Shown piece by piece: positions 1 through 8,481 of a stretch of DNA of 64,000 bases. Location: positions 1,488,001 through 1,552,000 of the forward strand of contig NZ_VFMX01000001.1 of assembly GCF_006715285.1 (NCBI RefSeq), in the 5' to 3' direction. The stretch comes from Arthrobacter sp. SLBN-83. GTDB lineage: Bacteria > Actinomycetota > Actinomycetes > Actinomycetales > Micrococcaceae. Position 1 is the stretch's first letter, and every line of letters begins with the position of its first letter. The position numbers were made by a program, and so were the translations under genes. A model generated the notes under the pieces. It did not search any database, was not told the origin of the DNA, and saw only the letters and a program-made list of their open reading frames with translations.

Positions 1-80
1 AAAATCCGGGTGCGGAGGGTGTCCCGGACAGTCTCGCGGAGGGGGCGGTCCTTGTCCTGGGTCTCTTCTGCGGTCAGCAT
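1..80 (-). CDS. GntR-family regulator, N-terminal fragment (runs off left edge)
   Basis: Only the first 26 codons are inside the window. They begin MLTAEETQDKDRPL and continue RETVRDTLRTRI, which reads like the start of the first helix of a GntR winged-helix domain (typically an LRE..YE.LR..I pattern). An ATG at 78-80 has GGAG five bases upstream, a normal ribosome site. It lies upstream of, and in the same direction as, the carrier at 161-1519 that carries a tandem palindromic operator, so a local repressor is plausible. The family call is inferred from a short fragment; the rest is outside the window. Confidence 0.55.
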   Translation of the reverse strand, partial: MLTAEETQDKDRPLRETVRDTLRTRI

Positions 81-160
81 GGTGCTCCATTCCGGATTCT
101 CGTGCGGCACTGCTCCCGGCTGCGGGGGCGTCGATTGCAAGTTTCCCTGCGAGGGTCAGC

Positions 161-1519
161 TTAGACAGGAAGCCGCTTGTTGTAGTTCAGGGTGAGGACG
201 GATGCGCCCATGATCACCGCGGAACCCACGAAGTACAGCAGCGCCCAGGTGTAGGAGCCGGTGGCACCCACGATCAGGCCGACGACGATGGGGGTGACGA
301 AGCCGGAGATGTTGCCGCTGAGGTTCATTGCTCCGCCCAGGACGCCGGCGTTGGTGCGGCCGCCCAGGATGGAAGGGATGCTCCAGAACAGGCCCACCCA
401 GCGCAGGAAGAACAGGACAACGGAGAGCAGGACCACTGCGGTGGTGGCGTCAGGGACCACGGTCACGCCCACCAGGCCCGCCACGACGATGGCGCTGGAG
501 ATGCCGAGGAGGGTGCGCATGACCAGGTTGGCGGAGGCGCCGGACGCGCGCCACTTGTCGGCGATGGTGCCGCCGATGATCTCGCCGACGAACCCTGCGC
601 CGAAGATCACCAGCGTGGACCACCCGATGGTCTTCAGGTCGAAGCCCTTGGCCTGCGCAAGGTACAGCGGGCCCCAGGTCAGCAGGCCGTAGAACACGCC
701 GTTGAAGCCGAGCCAGCCCAGGCACATGGCCCAGAAGGAGCGGAACTTGAGGTAGGGGATCAGCCCGCGCTTGCCTTTGCTGCCGTCCATGGCTGCTTCG
801 GCATCCTCGGCAGCGTGCGACGCTTCGATGTAGGAGGCCTCGGCGTCGTTGACGCCGCGGTGCTGGCGGGGGTTGTCCCGGACGTACCACCAGACGGCCA
901 GGCCCATGAGGACGGTGGCGGCACCGGCGATGACGAAGGACCAGCGCCAGCTGCCCGTGGAGGCGATGAGGCCGGCAATGATGATGCCGCCAAGCCCGGC
1001 GCCCAGGGGTGCACCGGCGTCCAGGATGGTGGCACCGCGGCCGCGTTCGGACTTGTGCATCCAAATGGCGTTGAGCTTGCCGCCGGCGGGCATCACGCCG
1101 GCCTCCGTCACGCCGATGCCGAGCCGCGCGATGAACATGCTGAGGAAGCCGCCTGCCATGCCGGAGGCCGCCGTGGCAGCACCCCAGCCTATGCAGGAAG
1201 CGGTCATCACCTTGCGGGGACCGAATTTGTCGATCAGCCAGCCCACGGGCACCTGCATCAGGGCGTAGGTCCAGAAGAACGCGGACAGCAGCAGGCCCAC
1301 CAGTTCGGGGGCCAGGTTGAATTCCTTTTGGATGATGGGCAGCGCGACGGAGATGGAACCGCGGTCAATGTAGTTGACGGAGACCAGGACCAGGAGCAGC
1401 AAAAAGAGCTTCCACCGGACGGCGGTGCGCCGTTGCGTGCCGTCCTTTGCGGGTTCGTCGGCGGTGCCGGGGGTGGCCTCGGGGGATGTGGCCGTTGTTT
1501 CGGTGTTTGGGATGGACAC
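161..1519 (-). CDS. MFS transporter, anion:cation symporter (ACS) type
   Basis: A 452-residue, 12-helix major facilitator. The first helix is followed by NYIDR, the hallmark of the ACS subfamily that carries hexuronates, glucarate/galactarate and related organic anions. A DKFGPRK loop lies between helices 2 and 3, and the second half begins after a hydrophilic stretch around residues 225-250. The start is GTG at 1517-1519, with AAGGAG seven bases upstream. The divergent 260-base region holds two tandem palindromes. The substrate is probably a carboxylated sugar or sugar acid, inferred from the subfamily; no catabolic gene beside it fixes the substrate. Confidence 0.9.
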   Translation of the reverse strand: MSIPNTETTATSPEATPGTADEPAKDGTQRRTAVRWKLFLLLLVLVSVNYIDRGSISVALPIIQKEFNLAPELVGLLLSAFFWTYALMQVPVGWLIDKFGPRKVMTASCIGWGAATAASGMAGGFLSMFIARLGIGVTEAGVMPAGGKLNAIWMHKSERGRGATILDAGAPLGAGLGGIIIAGLIASTGSWRWSFVIAGAATVLMGLAVWWYVRDNPRQHRGVNDAEASYIEASHAAEDAEAAMDGSKGKRGLIPYLKFRSFWAMCLGWLGFNGVFYGLLTWGPLYLAQAKGFDLKTIGWSTLVIFGAGFVGEIIGGTIADKWRASGASANLVMRTLLGISSAIVVAGLVGVTVVPDATTAVVLLSVVLFFLRWVGLFWSIPSILGGRTNAGVLGGAMNLSGNISGFVTPIVVGLIVGATGSYTWALLYFVGSAVIMGASVLTLNYNKRLPV

Positions 1520-1646
1520 AGCTTCTCCTTCACGGGGAAGTTTACGGATGGGGGGATGCGAACGGTGCGGTACGTGCCCGTTGGGCCGTTGCCAATGGGG
1601 AGTGTCCGCCGGACGATCCGGAGCGCCGGGCGGAAGCTTTGCATTT

Positions 1647-1671
1647 TTGGGATCCCAATTTGGGATCCCAA
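1647..1671. promoter_or_regulatory. Tandem palindromic operator, two copies of TTGGGATCCCAA
   Basis: Two perfect 12-base palindromes TTGGGATCCCAA occupy 1647-1658 and 1660-1671, with centres 13 bases apart, in the 260-base gap between the ACS carrier (leftward) and the HPP gene (rightward). Such a pair on one DNA face suits a dimeric GntR or LacI-type repressor. The GntR-like gene at the left edge is the obvious candidate, by inference. Confidence 0.7.
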
Positions 1672-1779
1672 ATCAAAGGTAGGAGTGACTCCCGCCACTG
1701 TCAAGGATTTTTCGGGCACAGGCGCCGGGGCCGGCTTCCCAACCGATTGTGACCGGCGCCCGCCGGGTACGGGGGAACC

Positions 1780-2313
1780 ATGAACACACCAGTGCTGGAG
1801 CGGGCTAAGAAGAACTGGAACAAGCTGGGCGCCGGACTGTACGCAGGGGTCCTGAGCATCGTTGTCCTCGCCGTCAGTGGCGCGGTGGGGCTCCTGTTCC
1901 ACCTGCCCTGGCTGTTTCCCAGCCTCGGCCCCACCGTGATGTTGTTCTTCGAATCGCCCGAGCAAAAAGCCTCAAGGCCCGTCAACACCCTGGTGGGGCA
2001 TGGCGTCGGGCTGTTGGCCGGCGTCCTGTGCCTATATGCCCTGGGCCTGCAGGACCAGCCGTCCGCCACGGTGGGCGGACTGACCCCGCTGCACGTCCTC
2101 AGCGGCGTGCTGTCCGTGGGGCTCACCACCCTGGTGCTGACCTGGCTGGGCCTGCCGCACCCGCCCGCCGGGGCAACCACCCTGATCGTCAGCCTCGGCA
2201 TCCTGTCCAGTCCGGTCCAGCTGGCGTCCATGGCCGGGGCCATCATCCTGATCACCGTGGTGGGGTGGGGGCTCAACGTCCTGTTGGGAACGCGGCCGGC
2301 CGATAAGAAGTAA
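1780..2313 (+). CDS. HPP family integral membrane protein
   Basis: A 177-residue membrane protein with about four hydrophobic segments and the family signature HPPAGATTL at about residues 127-135. The HPP family (PF04982) includes plant plastid nitrite transporters; bacterial members are poorly characterised, so a transport role is only suggested. The 3' end overlaps the convergent ACT-domain gene by 41 bases. No dedicated operon partner is visible. The family is clear; the function is not. Confidence 0.88.
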   Translation: MNTPVLERAKKNWNKLGAGLYAGVLSIVVLAVSGAVGLLFHLPWLFPSLGPTVMLFFESPEQKASRPVNTLVGHGVGLLAGVLCLYALGLQDQPSATVGGLTPLHVLSGVLSVGLTTLVLTWLGLPHPPAGATTLIVSLGILSSPVQLASMAGAIILITVVGWGLNVLLGTRPADKK

Positions 2314-3115
2314 TTTCGGCCAGTTCGGCGAGCCGGTGGGCCCGCGCTGATTCCGCCGGGGTGAACGGCTCACCCGGCCGGGAAAAGGTGATGGGCCCGT
2401 GCCATGCCGTGGGGATCTTAAGGCGCGTCCCGTCGTCGGGCCCTTTGCCGCCGGCGTCCGACGGCGGCAGGATCCTTGCGTGCAGCAGCTCGGCCACCGC
2501 CAGGGGCAGTTCGTCCGGGGCGGCGGCGATGCGCGCCGCGAGGCTCAGCGCCTTGGTCTGTCCGTCCGCCATGGCCAGCGCGGTGGTGGGCCAAACGTGG
2601 GAACTTCCGACGCCGCCGTCGTGCAGTGCCTCCAAAAGCTCCCGCTCGCCCACGTGGCCCGGGACCGAGAGGACGAACTCGTCCAGGACGCCGCCAGGCA
2701 CCGGATGGACGTGGATGCTGAGGATATTGCTGTCCAGACGCGCCAGCGCCCGCGTGATCCGTTGCAGTGACCCGGGTTGGTCCCGCAGCATGGTCCGCGC
2801 CCGCCACAGCGATGGGGCTGCCGCCAGCTGCCGGCGGCGCCTCAAGGCAGGAGCATGCAGCCAGCGGAGCAGGAGCCGGGCGGCTGACGGCTCGGCCACC
2901 CAGATCACCAGGACCGTCGCGGTGAGCGTCAGCGCAAGCACCTTGGCCACATAAGGAAGGTGGGTTTCCACCACCAGGGCATGGACCAACAGCTCGATGG
3001 GAAGCATCACTGCCACGTTCGCCAGGGTGAGCCGGGCCTTGGGCGGTTCCGGCATCTGACCACAGACCTCGCAGCGCAGTTCTTTAGCGGTCGGGTGGGA
3101 CGAAGGGTGCTTCAT
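2273..3115 (-). CDS. Membrane-anchored ACT-domain protein
   Basis: A 280-residue protein. Near the N-terminus there is a CxxC pair (C15 and C18), then two hydrophobic segments at about residues 28-75, then a region from about 105 to 175 that reads as an ACT domain (RARTMLRDQPGSLQRITRAL, then DSNILSIHVHPV), the usual small-ligand sensor of amino-acid metabolism. The C-terminal 100 residues show no recognised enzyme motif. An ATG at 3113-3115 is the start, back to back with the FUSC gene. The combination suggests a membrane sensor; the ligand is unknown. Confidence 0.8.
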   Translation of the reverse strand: MKHPSSHPTAKELRCEVCGQMPEPPKARLTLANVAVMLPIELLVHALVVETHLPYVAKVLALTLTATVLVIWVAEPSAARLLLRWLHAPALRRRRQLAAAPSLWRARTMLRDQPGSLQRITRALARLDSNILSIHVHPVPGGVLDEFVLSVPGHVGERELLEALHDGGVGSSHVWPTTALAMADGQTKALSLAARIAAAPDELPLAVAELLHARILPPSDAGGKGPDDGTRLKIPTAWHGPITFSRPGEPFTPAESARAHRLAELAEITSYRPAAFPTGR

Positions 3116-3269
3116 GGCTCAAGCATTGCCCCGCGTTGTTTCCCCTGCGTTGCCTTCCGATTCCATTCAGGGGAACGCGGCGGGCGCTGCATGGGGTCCC
3201 GGCCGTAGGATTTATCAGGAACGTCAGCGTGGCCGCCCGTCCAGAATCCACCCCAGGAAGGCGCTGCCC

Positions 3270-4346
3270 GTGAAGATGTTTGCCGAGATGTTCACCATCG
3301 GCCCCGGCAATAAAGACCACCACCCGGCGCTGCGGTGTGCCGTGGGCGTCTTCGTTCCCCTCATCACGCTGGTGCTGCTGGGCCGGCTGGACCTGGCAAT
3401 CTTCGCGTCCTTCGGCGCCTTCACCGGAATCTACGGCCGCGGCGAACCGCATGCCGTCCGCTTCGTGCTGCAGCTGCGGGCCGGGCTGCTGATGCTGCTG
3501 GTGATCTTCCTGGCGGCGCTCGCGGCCCGCATGGGTCCTGCCTGGGGCCTGGATGCCGCCACCCACACCTGGCTTTTGGTCCTGGCCACCACGCTGGTGG
3601 CAGGCGCCTGTTCCGTCGCCATCTCCTGGCTGCGGCTGCGCCCGGCGGGGTCGCTCTTCCACATCTTCGCGTTCGCCGCCATTGCGTCCATTCCCAACCA
3701 GCCGCCCCTCTGGCAGGGCATGCTGGTGGCTGTCCTCACCACGGTGTTCGCGCTGCTTGTCGGCTTCTCGTCCCGGATCCTTCCTTCCCACCGCACCCCG
3801 TGGACCAGGCCTCCGCGGATCCGGCGCACCCCCGCGGAGAAGCGCACGGCCTGGCTTGAAGGGTTCGGCTACCTGGTGGCCGCGGGGCTTGCCGGCACGC
3901 TGGCCACCTGGGCCGGGTCCAGCCTGGGTTTCGGGCACAACTACTGGGCCATGGTGGCTGCGGTCGTTCCCCTGGTGGGCCACACCACCCGGCACCGCGT
4001 ACGCCGCGGCATTCAAAGAATCATTGGCACCGTCCTGGGCCTGCTGGTCCTGGCGGCGATCCTGCTGGTGGGCCTGCAGCCCTGGCAGACCGTGCTCGTC
4101 ATGGCGCTATGCCAGTTCGGCGCCGAGATGTTCATCCTCCGCCAGTACCTCCTGGCCCAGGTGTTCGTCACCCCACTGGCACTGATCTCCACACTCCTGG
4201 TGGTTCCCGCCTCGCCTGTTTTCCTGTTGCGTGACCGCATCGTGGAGACGGTCATTGGGGCCGCCGTCGGCATAGCAGTGGTGCTGGCTCCCGCCGTATG
4301 GCGCCGTCTGCGGCGGAGGCAGGGCCGGGTAACGACGGCGGCCTGA
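3270..4346 (+). CDS. FUSC family (aromatic acid exporter-like) membrane protein
   Basis: I chose the GTG at 3270 because AGGAAGG lies eight bases upstream; the frame stays open to 3114, but the extra residues are hydrophilic and Pro/Arg-rich. The resulting 358-residue protein has two halves of several transmembrane helices around a polar linker (about residues 165-200). The second half resembles the FUSC_2 module (HNYWAMVAAVVPLV, then RIIGTVLGLLV). Relatives include aromatic carboxylate efflux proteins, which would fit the adjacent hydroxybenzoate genes, but that link is inference. A hairpin follows the stop. Confidence 0.85.
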   Translation: MKMFAEMFTIGPGNKDHHPALRCAVGVFVPLITLVLLGRLDLAIFASFGAFTGIYGRGEPHAVRFVLQLRAGLLMLLVIFLAALAARMGPAWGLDAATHTWLLVLATTLVAGACSVAISWLRLRPAGSLFHIFAFAAIASIPNQPPLWQGMLVAVLTTVFALLVGFSSRILPSHRTPWTRPPRIRRTPAEKRTAWLEGFGYLVAAGLAGTLATWAGSSLGFGHNYWAMVAAVVPLVGHTTRHRVRRGIQRIIGTVLGLLVLAAILLVGLQPWQTVLVMALCQFGAEMFILRQYLLAQVFVTPLALISTLLVVPASPVFLLRDRIVETVIGAAVGIAVVLAPAVWRRLRRRQGRVTTAA

Positions 4347-4360
4347 CCGCCTTCAGCGTT

Positions 4361-4391
4361 CGGCCCGCCCCGGAGCACCTGGGGCGGGCCG
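4361..4391. terminator. Bidirectional hairpin between convergent genes
   Basis: CGGCCCGCCCC at 4361-4371 pairs with GGGGCGGGCCG at 4381-4391 across a 9-base loop. It sits between the convergent FUSC and AAHS-carrier stops, so it can serve both. There is no clear T-tract. Confidence 0.6.
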
Positions 4392-4403
4392 GACGGCGGC
4401 CGG

Positions 4404-5645
4404 TTATGGGCGTTCCGCGGTTGACTCTTCCCGGACTGCCCGGATGGTGTGGGGAACTGCCACGAGTGCCACCACGGCAATGGCGGCAGCAGCCGCAAAA
4501 ACGTAGAAGCCCCAGGGGTAGGCGATGTTGGCAGCCACCAGCGTTCCCGTCACTGCAGGGCCCATGATCGCGCCCAGACGGCCCACGCCGGCGGCGAACC
4601 CCAGTGCTGTTGCGCGGAGGGCTGCCGGGAACAGTTGGCTGACCCATGCGTAGACCAGCACCTGTGCGCTGAACACGAAAACGCCCGTGACAAAGACTGC
4701 CAGGTTGAGCAGCAGTTCACTTTGGATCTTGACGCTCAGGACCGCCAGGAAGACCGCGGAGAGCCCGAACCACAGCAGTACCACCTTCTTGGTGCCGTGC
4801 TTGTCGGCCAGGATGCCTGCGATGACCAGGCCCACCACGGCGCCCACATTCAGGACCAGCAGGAGGACCAGGCCGGTGCTGACCGTGTATCCGGCGCCGG
4901 CCATCAGCTGCGGGAGCCAGGTGTTCAGGCCGTAGACCAGGAGCAGGCCCATGAACGAAGCGGCCGCGATGGCCAGCGCCACCAGGGGGTAGGGCTTGCG
5001 TGCCAGGTCCCGGAAGCTGGCGCGGGCTGCGGCCGGTTCCCTTGCTTCTGTCGTTGAGGCGGCCGCTGAGGGCAGGGTTTCAGGGAGCTTGAACCACAGG
5101 AAGGGTGCCAGGGCGATGCCCGCCAGGCCGCCCACGATGAACATCATCCGCCAGTCCGGGATCAGCATCAGGGCAAGGAAGGACGTGGCCACAGCGCCCG
5201 CGTGGTAGCCGGTCATGGTCCGGGTAGTCGACTTTCCGGCCGTGCCCGCGGGAGCGTAGTCGTTCATGTAGGCCAGGGCGGCCGGGAGGCAGGCGCCAAG
5301 ACCCAGCCCGGCAAGGAGTCGGAAGACGCAGAACACCGCGACGTTGGGTGCGAACACCACGGCGATGGTGAAGATCGAAAACCACAGGACGCAGGCCACC
5401 AGGAGGCGGCGGCGGCCAAAGCGGTCGGACAGCGGGGCGATGAACAGGGCGCCGGCGCCAACGCCGACAAGCGAGATGGTGGCGGCCCACGTGGCGCCCA
5501 CCGCGTCGAAGCCAAGTTCGTGGGTCTTGATCAGCGTGGGGATGACGGTGCCCAGGACCACCAGGTCAAAGCCGTCAAGGACCATCGCGAGCCAGCAAAG
5601 CCAGACCGGCCACTTGGAGCGGTGTTGAGTTGGCGCAAATGACAT
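4404..5645 (-). CDS. MFS aromatic acid:H+ symporter (AAHS family), probable 4-hydroxybenzoate/protocatechuate uptake (PcaK-like)
   Basis: A 413-residue carrier with 12 predicted helices. WLAMVLDGFDLVVLGTVIP in helix 1 carries the DGFD-type motif of AAHS proteins such as PcaK and BenK, and DRFGRRR follows helix 2. The ATG at 5643-5645 has GAGG eight bases upstream; the frame extends to 5768, but the extra residues are not membrane-like and would overlap the regulatory gap. It is divergent from an IclR regulator and one gene from pobA, so 4-hydroxybenzoate import is the likely role. Substrate from context only. Confidence 0.88.
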   Translation of the reverse strand: MSFAPTQHRSKWPVWLCWLAMVLDGFDLVVLGTVIPTLIKTHELGFDAVGATWAATISLVGVGAGALFIAPLSDRFGRRRLLVACVLWFSIFTIAVVFAPNVAVFCVFRLLAGLGLGACLPAALAYMNDYAPAGTAGKSTTRTMTGYHAGAVATSFLALMLIPDWRMMFIVGGLAGIALAPFLWFKLPETLPSAAASTTEAREPAAARASFRDLARKPYPLVALAIAAASFMGLLLVYGLNTWLPQLMAGAGYTVSTGLVLLLVLNVGAVVGLVIAGILADKHGTKKVVLLWFGLSAVFLAVLSVKIQSELLLNLAVFVTGVFVFSAQVLVYAWVSQLFPAALRATALGFAAGVGRLGAIMGPAVTGTLVAANIAYPWGFYVFAAAAAIAVVALVAVPHTIRAVREESTAERP

Positions 5646-5771
5646 AGAAATACCTCGGTGTATCTTCCAGGAGTTTGAGCGGCGGGCTGCTTTGCCGTGG
5701 TGGTTTTGGGCAGCATCGCCCACATCCCCAGTGAGGTTTGTATCACCAGGGGGTGTAATCTGGGACATGTT

Positions 5772-5787
5772 TTCCCATTCAACGGAA
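5772..5787. promoter_or_regulatory. Probable IclR operator, regulator/carrier intergenic copy
   Basis: TTCCCATTCAACGGAA lies just upstream of the IclR start. Its right arm AACGGA matches the perfect dyad at 6545-6557 exactly, and its left arm matches 4 of 6 positions. The shared element in both gaps around the regulator suggests one protein binding both. Confidence 0.5.
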
Positions 5788-5791
5788 GCGA

Positions 5792-6544
5792 GTGATTGCC
5801 CTGGCCAACTCGAAATCCGGCGACTCCGTGGTGGACCGGATCGTGCGGCTGATTTCCGCTTTCCCCCAGGACGTCGGCGCCCTGCAGTTGAGCGACCTCG
5901 CCCAGCGCGCCGGCCTGCCGCTCACCACCACGCACCGCCTGGTGGGCCAGCTTGCCGCCCACGGGCTGCTGGAGGCAGCGCCGGGCGGCATGGTCCGGCC
6001 CGGGGTCCGGTTGTGGGAGCTGGTGAACCGGACTTCCCCCACGCTCGCCCTGCGCCAGGCCGCCATGCCGTTCATGGAGGACATCCAGCAGGTCCTGCAC
6101 CAGAACGTGAACCTGGCCGTGCTGGACGGCTGGGAGGCGCTGTTCGTGGAGCGGCTGTCAAGGCGCGGATCGGTGGCCAACCGCGCCCAGGTGGCAGGAA
6201 GGATGCCGGTGCACATCTCGTCCGCGGGGCTGGCGCTGATGGCCCACCAGGACAAGATGATGCAGGAGGAATACCTCGATGGGTTTACCGACCCGGAGGG
6301 AAAAGTCACCGCGGACTCGGTCCGCGCGCTCCTGGCCGAGACGTCCCGCCAGGGCTTCGCCCAACTCAAGGGCGTAGTGGATCCGGACACCTGGGGCATA
6401 GCCGTCCCGGTCCTGAACCGCAGGCAGCGCGCTGTGGCGTCGCTCGGCGTCGTGGTTCCCCTCCGTGAGATGCGCCTGCAGGCGCTGGTGCCGGCACTGC
6501 AGACAGCCGCCCGCGGCATTGCCCGGCAGATGGCGGACGCCTGA
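5792..6544 (+). CDS. IclR family regulator of 4-hydroxybenzoate genes (PobR/PcaR-like)
   Basis: A 250-residue IclR protein. The N-terminal winged helix spans about residues 8-70 (LSDLAQRAGLPLTTTHRLVG), then comes an effector domain with the family pattern MPVHISSAGLALMAH near residue 140 and a C-terminal GVVVPL strand. The start is GTG at 5792 with GGAAG close by. It is divergent from the AAHS carrier and 113 bases upstream of pobA in the same direction. IclR proteins commonly activate or repress pob and pca genes in response to aromatic acids. Similar dyads flank it on both sides. Confidence 0.92.
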   Translation: MIALANSKSGDSVVDRIVRLISAFPQDVGALQLSDLAQRAGLPLTTTHRLVGQLAAHGLLEAAPGGMVRPGVRLWELVNRTSPTLALRQAAMPFMEDIQQVLHQNVNLAVLDGWEALFVERLSRRGSVANRAQVAGRMPVHISSAGLALMAHQDKMMQEEYLDGFTDPEGKVTADSVRALLAETSRQGFAQLKGVVDPDTWGIAVPVLNRRQRAVASLGVVVPLREMRLQALVPALQTAARGIARQMADA

Positions 6545-6557
6545 TCCGTTGAACGGA
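6545..6557. promoter_or_regulatory. IclR-type operator upstream of pobA
   Basis: TCCGTT-G-AACGGA is a perfect 6-base inverted repeat around one base, starting right after the iclR stop and 101 bases before pobA. Its arm recurs in the carrier/regulator gap at 5772-5787. Confidence 0.55.
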
Positions 6558-6657
6558 ATGGGTGTAACGGGTGTCACCACCTTCGGCCCACACTGGTTGG
6601 CAGACGAACCGATCCGGTGCCGCGCAGGCGGGGCCCGCAATGAAGCGAGGACAGATC

Positions 6658-7848
6658 ATGGCACGAAAAATCATCACCACGCAGGTGGCCATCATGGGCG
6701 GCGGTCCCGCCGGACTCATGCTCTCCCACCTGCTGGCGAAGGCAGGCGTCGACTCCACGGTGATCGAGATCCGCAGCCACGAGCAGATAGCCCGCACCGT
6801 GCGGGCCGGCATCCTGGAGCATGGCACCGTCAACCTGTTGGTGGACAGCGGCGTCTCGGACCGGGTGCTGCGCGACGGCGACCGGCACGACGGGATTGAG
6901 CTGCGCTTCAATGGTGAGAGCCACCGCATCGACTTCAAGGACCTGGTGGGGGAGTCCGTGTGGCTGTACCCGCAAACCGATGTCTTCCTGGACCTCGCCG
7001 CCCGCCGGAAGGACGACGGCGGCGACGTCCGCTACAGCGTCACCGACACCTCCGTGCACGACCTCGAAGGCAAGCCGAAGGTGTGGTTCACGGACGCGGA
7101 CGGGGCTGAGTACGAGATCCAGGCCGATTTCCTGGTCGGTGCGGACGGCTCCCGCAGCCACTGCAGGTTCCAGATCCCCGAAGCCCACCGCAAGTGGTAT
7201 TTCCACGAATACCCCTTCGCCTGGTTTGGCATCCTGGCCGAGGCGCCGCGCAGCTCGGATGAGCTGATCTACGCCAACTCGGCCAACGGTTTCGCCCTGA
7301 TCAGCCAGCGGACCGAGAGCGTGCAGCGGATGTACTTCCAGTGCGACCCCAAGGAAAACGTGGCCGACTGGGATGATGACCGGATTTGGGCCGAATTCCG
7401 CAGCCGCGTCAACGGCAACGGCTTCGAGCTCAGGGAAGGCCCGGTCCTGGAGAAGATGGTGCTGCCGTTCCGCAGCTTCGTCCACACGCCCATGCGCCAC
7501 GGCAACCTGTTCCTGGCCGGCGACGCAGCCCACACGGTTCCGCCCACCGGTGCCAAGGGCCTCAACCTGGCCATCAATGACGTCAAGGTCCTTTTCGAGG
7601 GCCTGGACAGCCACTACAACTCCGGCTCGGATGCACTTCTGGACACCTACAGTGACCGCGCCCTGGACCGGGTGTGGAAGGCGCAGCAGTTCTCCTACTG
7701 GATGACCACCATGCTGCACACCCCCGCGGACGCCGATGACTTCTCCCGCGCCCGACAGCTCGGGGAACTGAACTCCGTGGTCTCCTCCCGCAACGGCAGG
7801 GCCTACCTCGCCGAGGCGTACACGGGCTGGCCCACTGCCGCTTCCTAA
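6658..7848 (+). CDS. pobA: 4-hydroxybenzoate 3-monooxygenase
   Basis: A 396-residue FAD enzyme that hydroxylates 4-hydroxybenzoate to protocatechuate using NAD(P)H and O2. GGGPAG (residues 14-19) is the dinucleotide-binding turn, VGADGSRSHCR is the conserved second motif, and GDAAHTVPPTGAKGLNLAI from about residue 288 is the FAD ribityl motif in the exact PobA form. The length matches the family (about 394). The ATG at 6658 with GAGGAC upstream is preferred over earlier in-frame starts. It follows the IclR regulator; ring-cleavage genes for protocatechuate are not in the window. Confidence 0.97.
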   Translation: MARKIITTQVAIMGGGPAGLMLSHLLAKAGVDSTVIEIRSHEQIARTVRAGILEHGTVNLLVDSGVSDRVLRDGDRHDGIELRFNGESHRIDFKDLVGESVWLYPQTDVFLDLAARRKDDGGDVRYSVTDTSVHDLEGKPKVWFTDADGAEYEIQADFLVGADGSRSHCRFQIPEAHRKWYFHEYPFAWFGILAEAPRSSDELIYANSANGFALISQRTESVQRMYFQCDPKENVADWDDDRIWAEFRSRVNGNGFELREGPVLEKMVLPFRSFVHTPMRHGNLFLAGDAAHTVPPTGAKGLNLAINDVKVLFEGLDSHYNSGSDALLDTYSDRALDRVWKAQQFSYWMTTMLHTPADADDFSRARQLGELNSVVSSRNGRAYLAEAYTGWPTAAS

Positions 7849-7884
7849 ACCAGGGGAATTACGACGGCGGGCTGCCAGTCGGTC

Positions 7885-8424
7885 TTATGGCGCCAGCAGC
7901 CGCCGGACTGCCGAAGCGATCGCGGCAGCGTCCGGAGCATCGTCCCGCCGGACGGTCAGCAGGTGCAGCAGCACGCCGTCGCCGTAGTCCGCCACGTCCC
8001 GGGCCTTGGCCCCGGCATCAGGTACTTCCAGTGCGGCCAGGGCCTGCTCCAGCCCGCCCACCAGCCGGAAGTGGCCGGCGGTCACCGATTCGGGCTTGTC
8101 CAGGGAGAGGGCCAGCCGGGCGCGGGTCAGGCCCGCGTGCCGCCCGGCAAGCACCAGTATCAGCGAGGCCAACTGGTTTGCCAGTTCCCCAATGCTGCGC
8201 GGCGGGCCGGCCGCACCCTGCTCTGCCAGGAGCGCTGCGTCCAACTCCAGCAGCCGCTCCAGCACTGCCGCCACCAGGGTGGCGCGGCTCCGGTAGTAGT
8301 TCGAGGTGGTTCCCTCGGCGACTTCTGCTGCGGCGTCAACAGCCCGGTGGGTGAGGCCCTTCATTCCCCTGTCCGCCACTACGGCCAAGGCGGCGTCAAG
8401 CAGTTGGGTGCGGCGGTCCGGCAT
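7885..8424 (-). CDS. TetR family repressor
   Basis: A 179-residue TetR protein starting at 8424 (MPDRRTQLLDAALAVVADRG). The HTH is THRAVDAAAEVAEGTTSNYY at about residues 26-45, and the rest is an all-helical ligand domain. The reading frame is open for 280 codons upstream, but that stretch overlaps the divergent monooxygenase and lacks protein-like composition. The 57-base divergent gap carries overlapping dyads, so it probably represses itself and the monooxygenase. Confidence 0.9.
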   Translation of the reverse strand: MPDRRTQLLDAALAVVADRGMKGLTHRAVDAAAEVAEGTTSNYYRSRATLVAAVLERLLELDAALLAEQGAAGPPRSIGELANQLASLILVLAGRHAGLTRARLALSLDKPESVTAGHFRLVGGLEQALAALEVPDAGAKARDVADYGDGVLLHLLTVRRDDAPDAAAIASAVRRLLAP

Positions 8425-8432
8425 GCGTTCAG

Positions 8433-8469
8433 TGTAGTGGGACGCCTTCCCATTCACTACAAAAGTAGT
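8433..8469. promoter_or_regulatory. TetR operators between tetR and the FAD monooxygenase
   Basis: ACTAC-AAAA-GTAGT at 8456-8469 is a perfect dyad, and TGTAGTG at 8433-8439 is a perfect inverted partner of CACTACA at 8455-8461. The element TAAAAT at 8469-8474 could be the -10 box of the monooxygenase, placing its start of transcription at or next to the ATG at 8482. Binding here would block both promoters. Confidence 0.6.
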
Positions 8470-8481
8470 AAAATCTGATTC

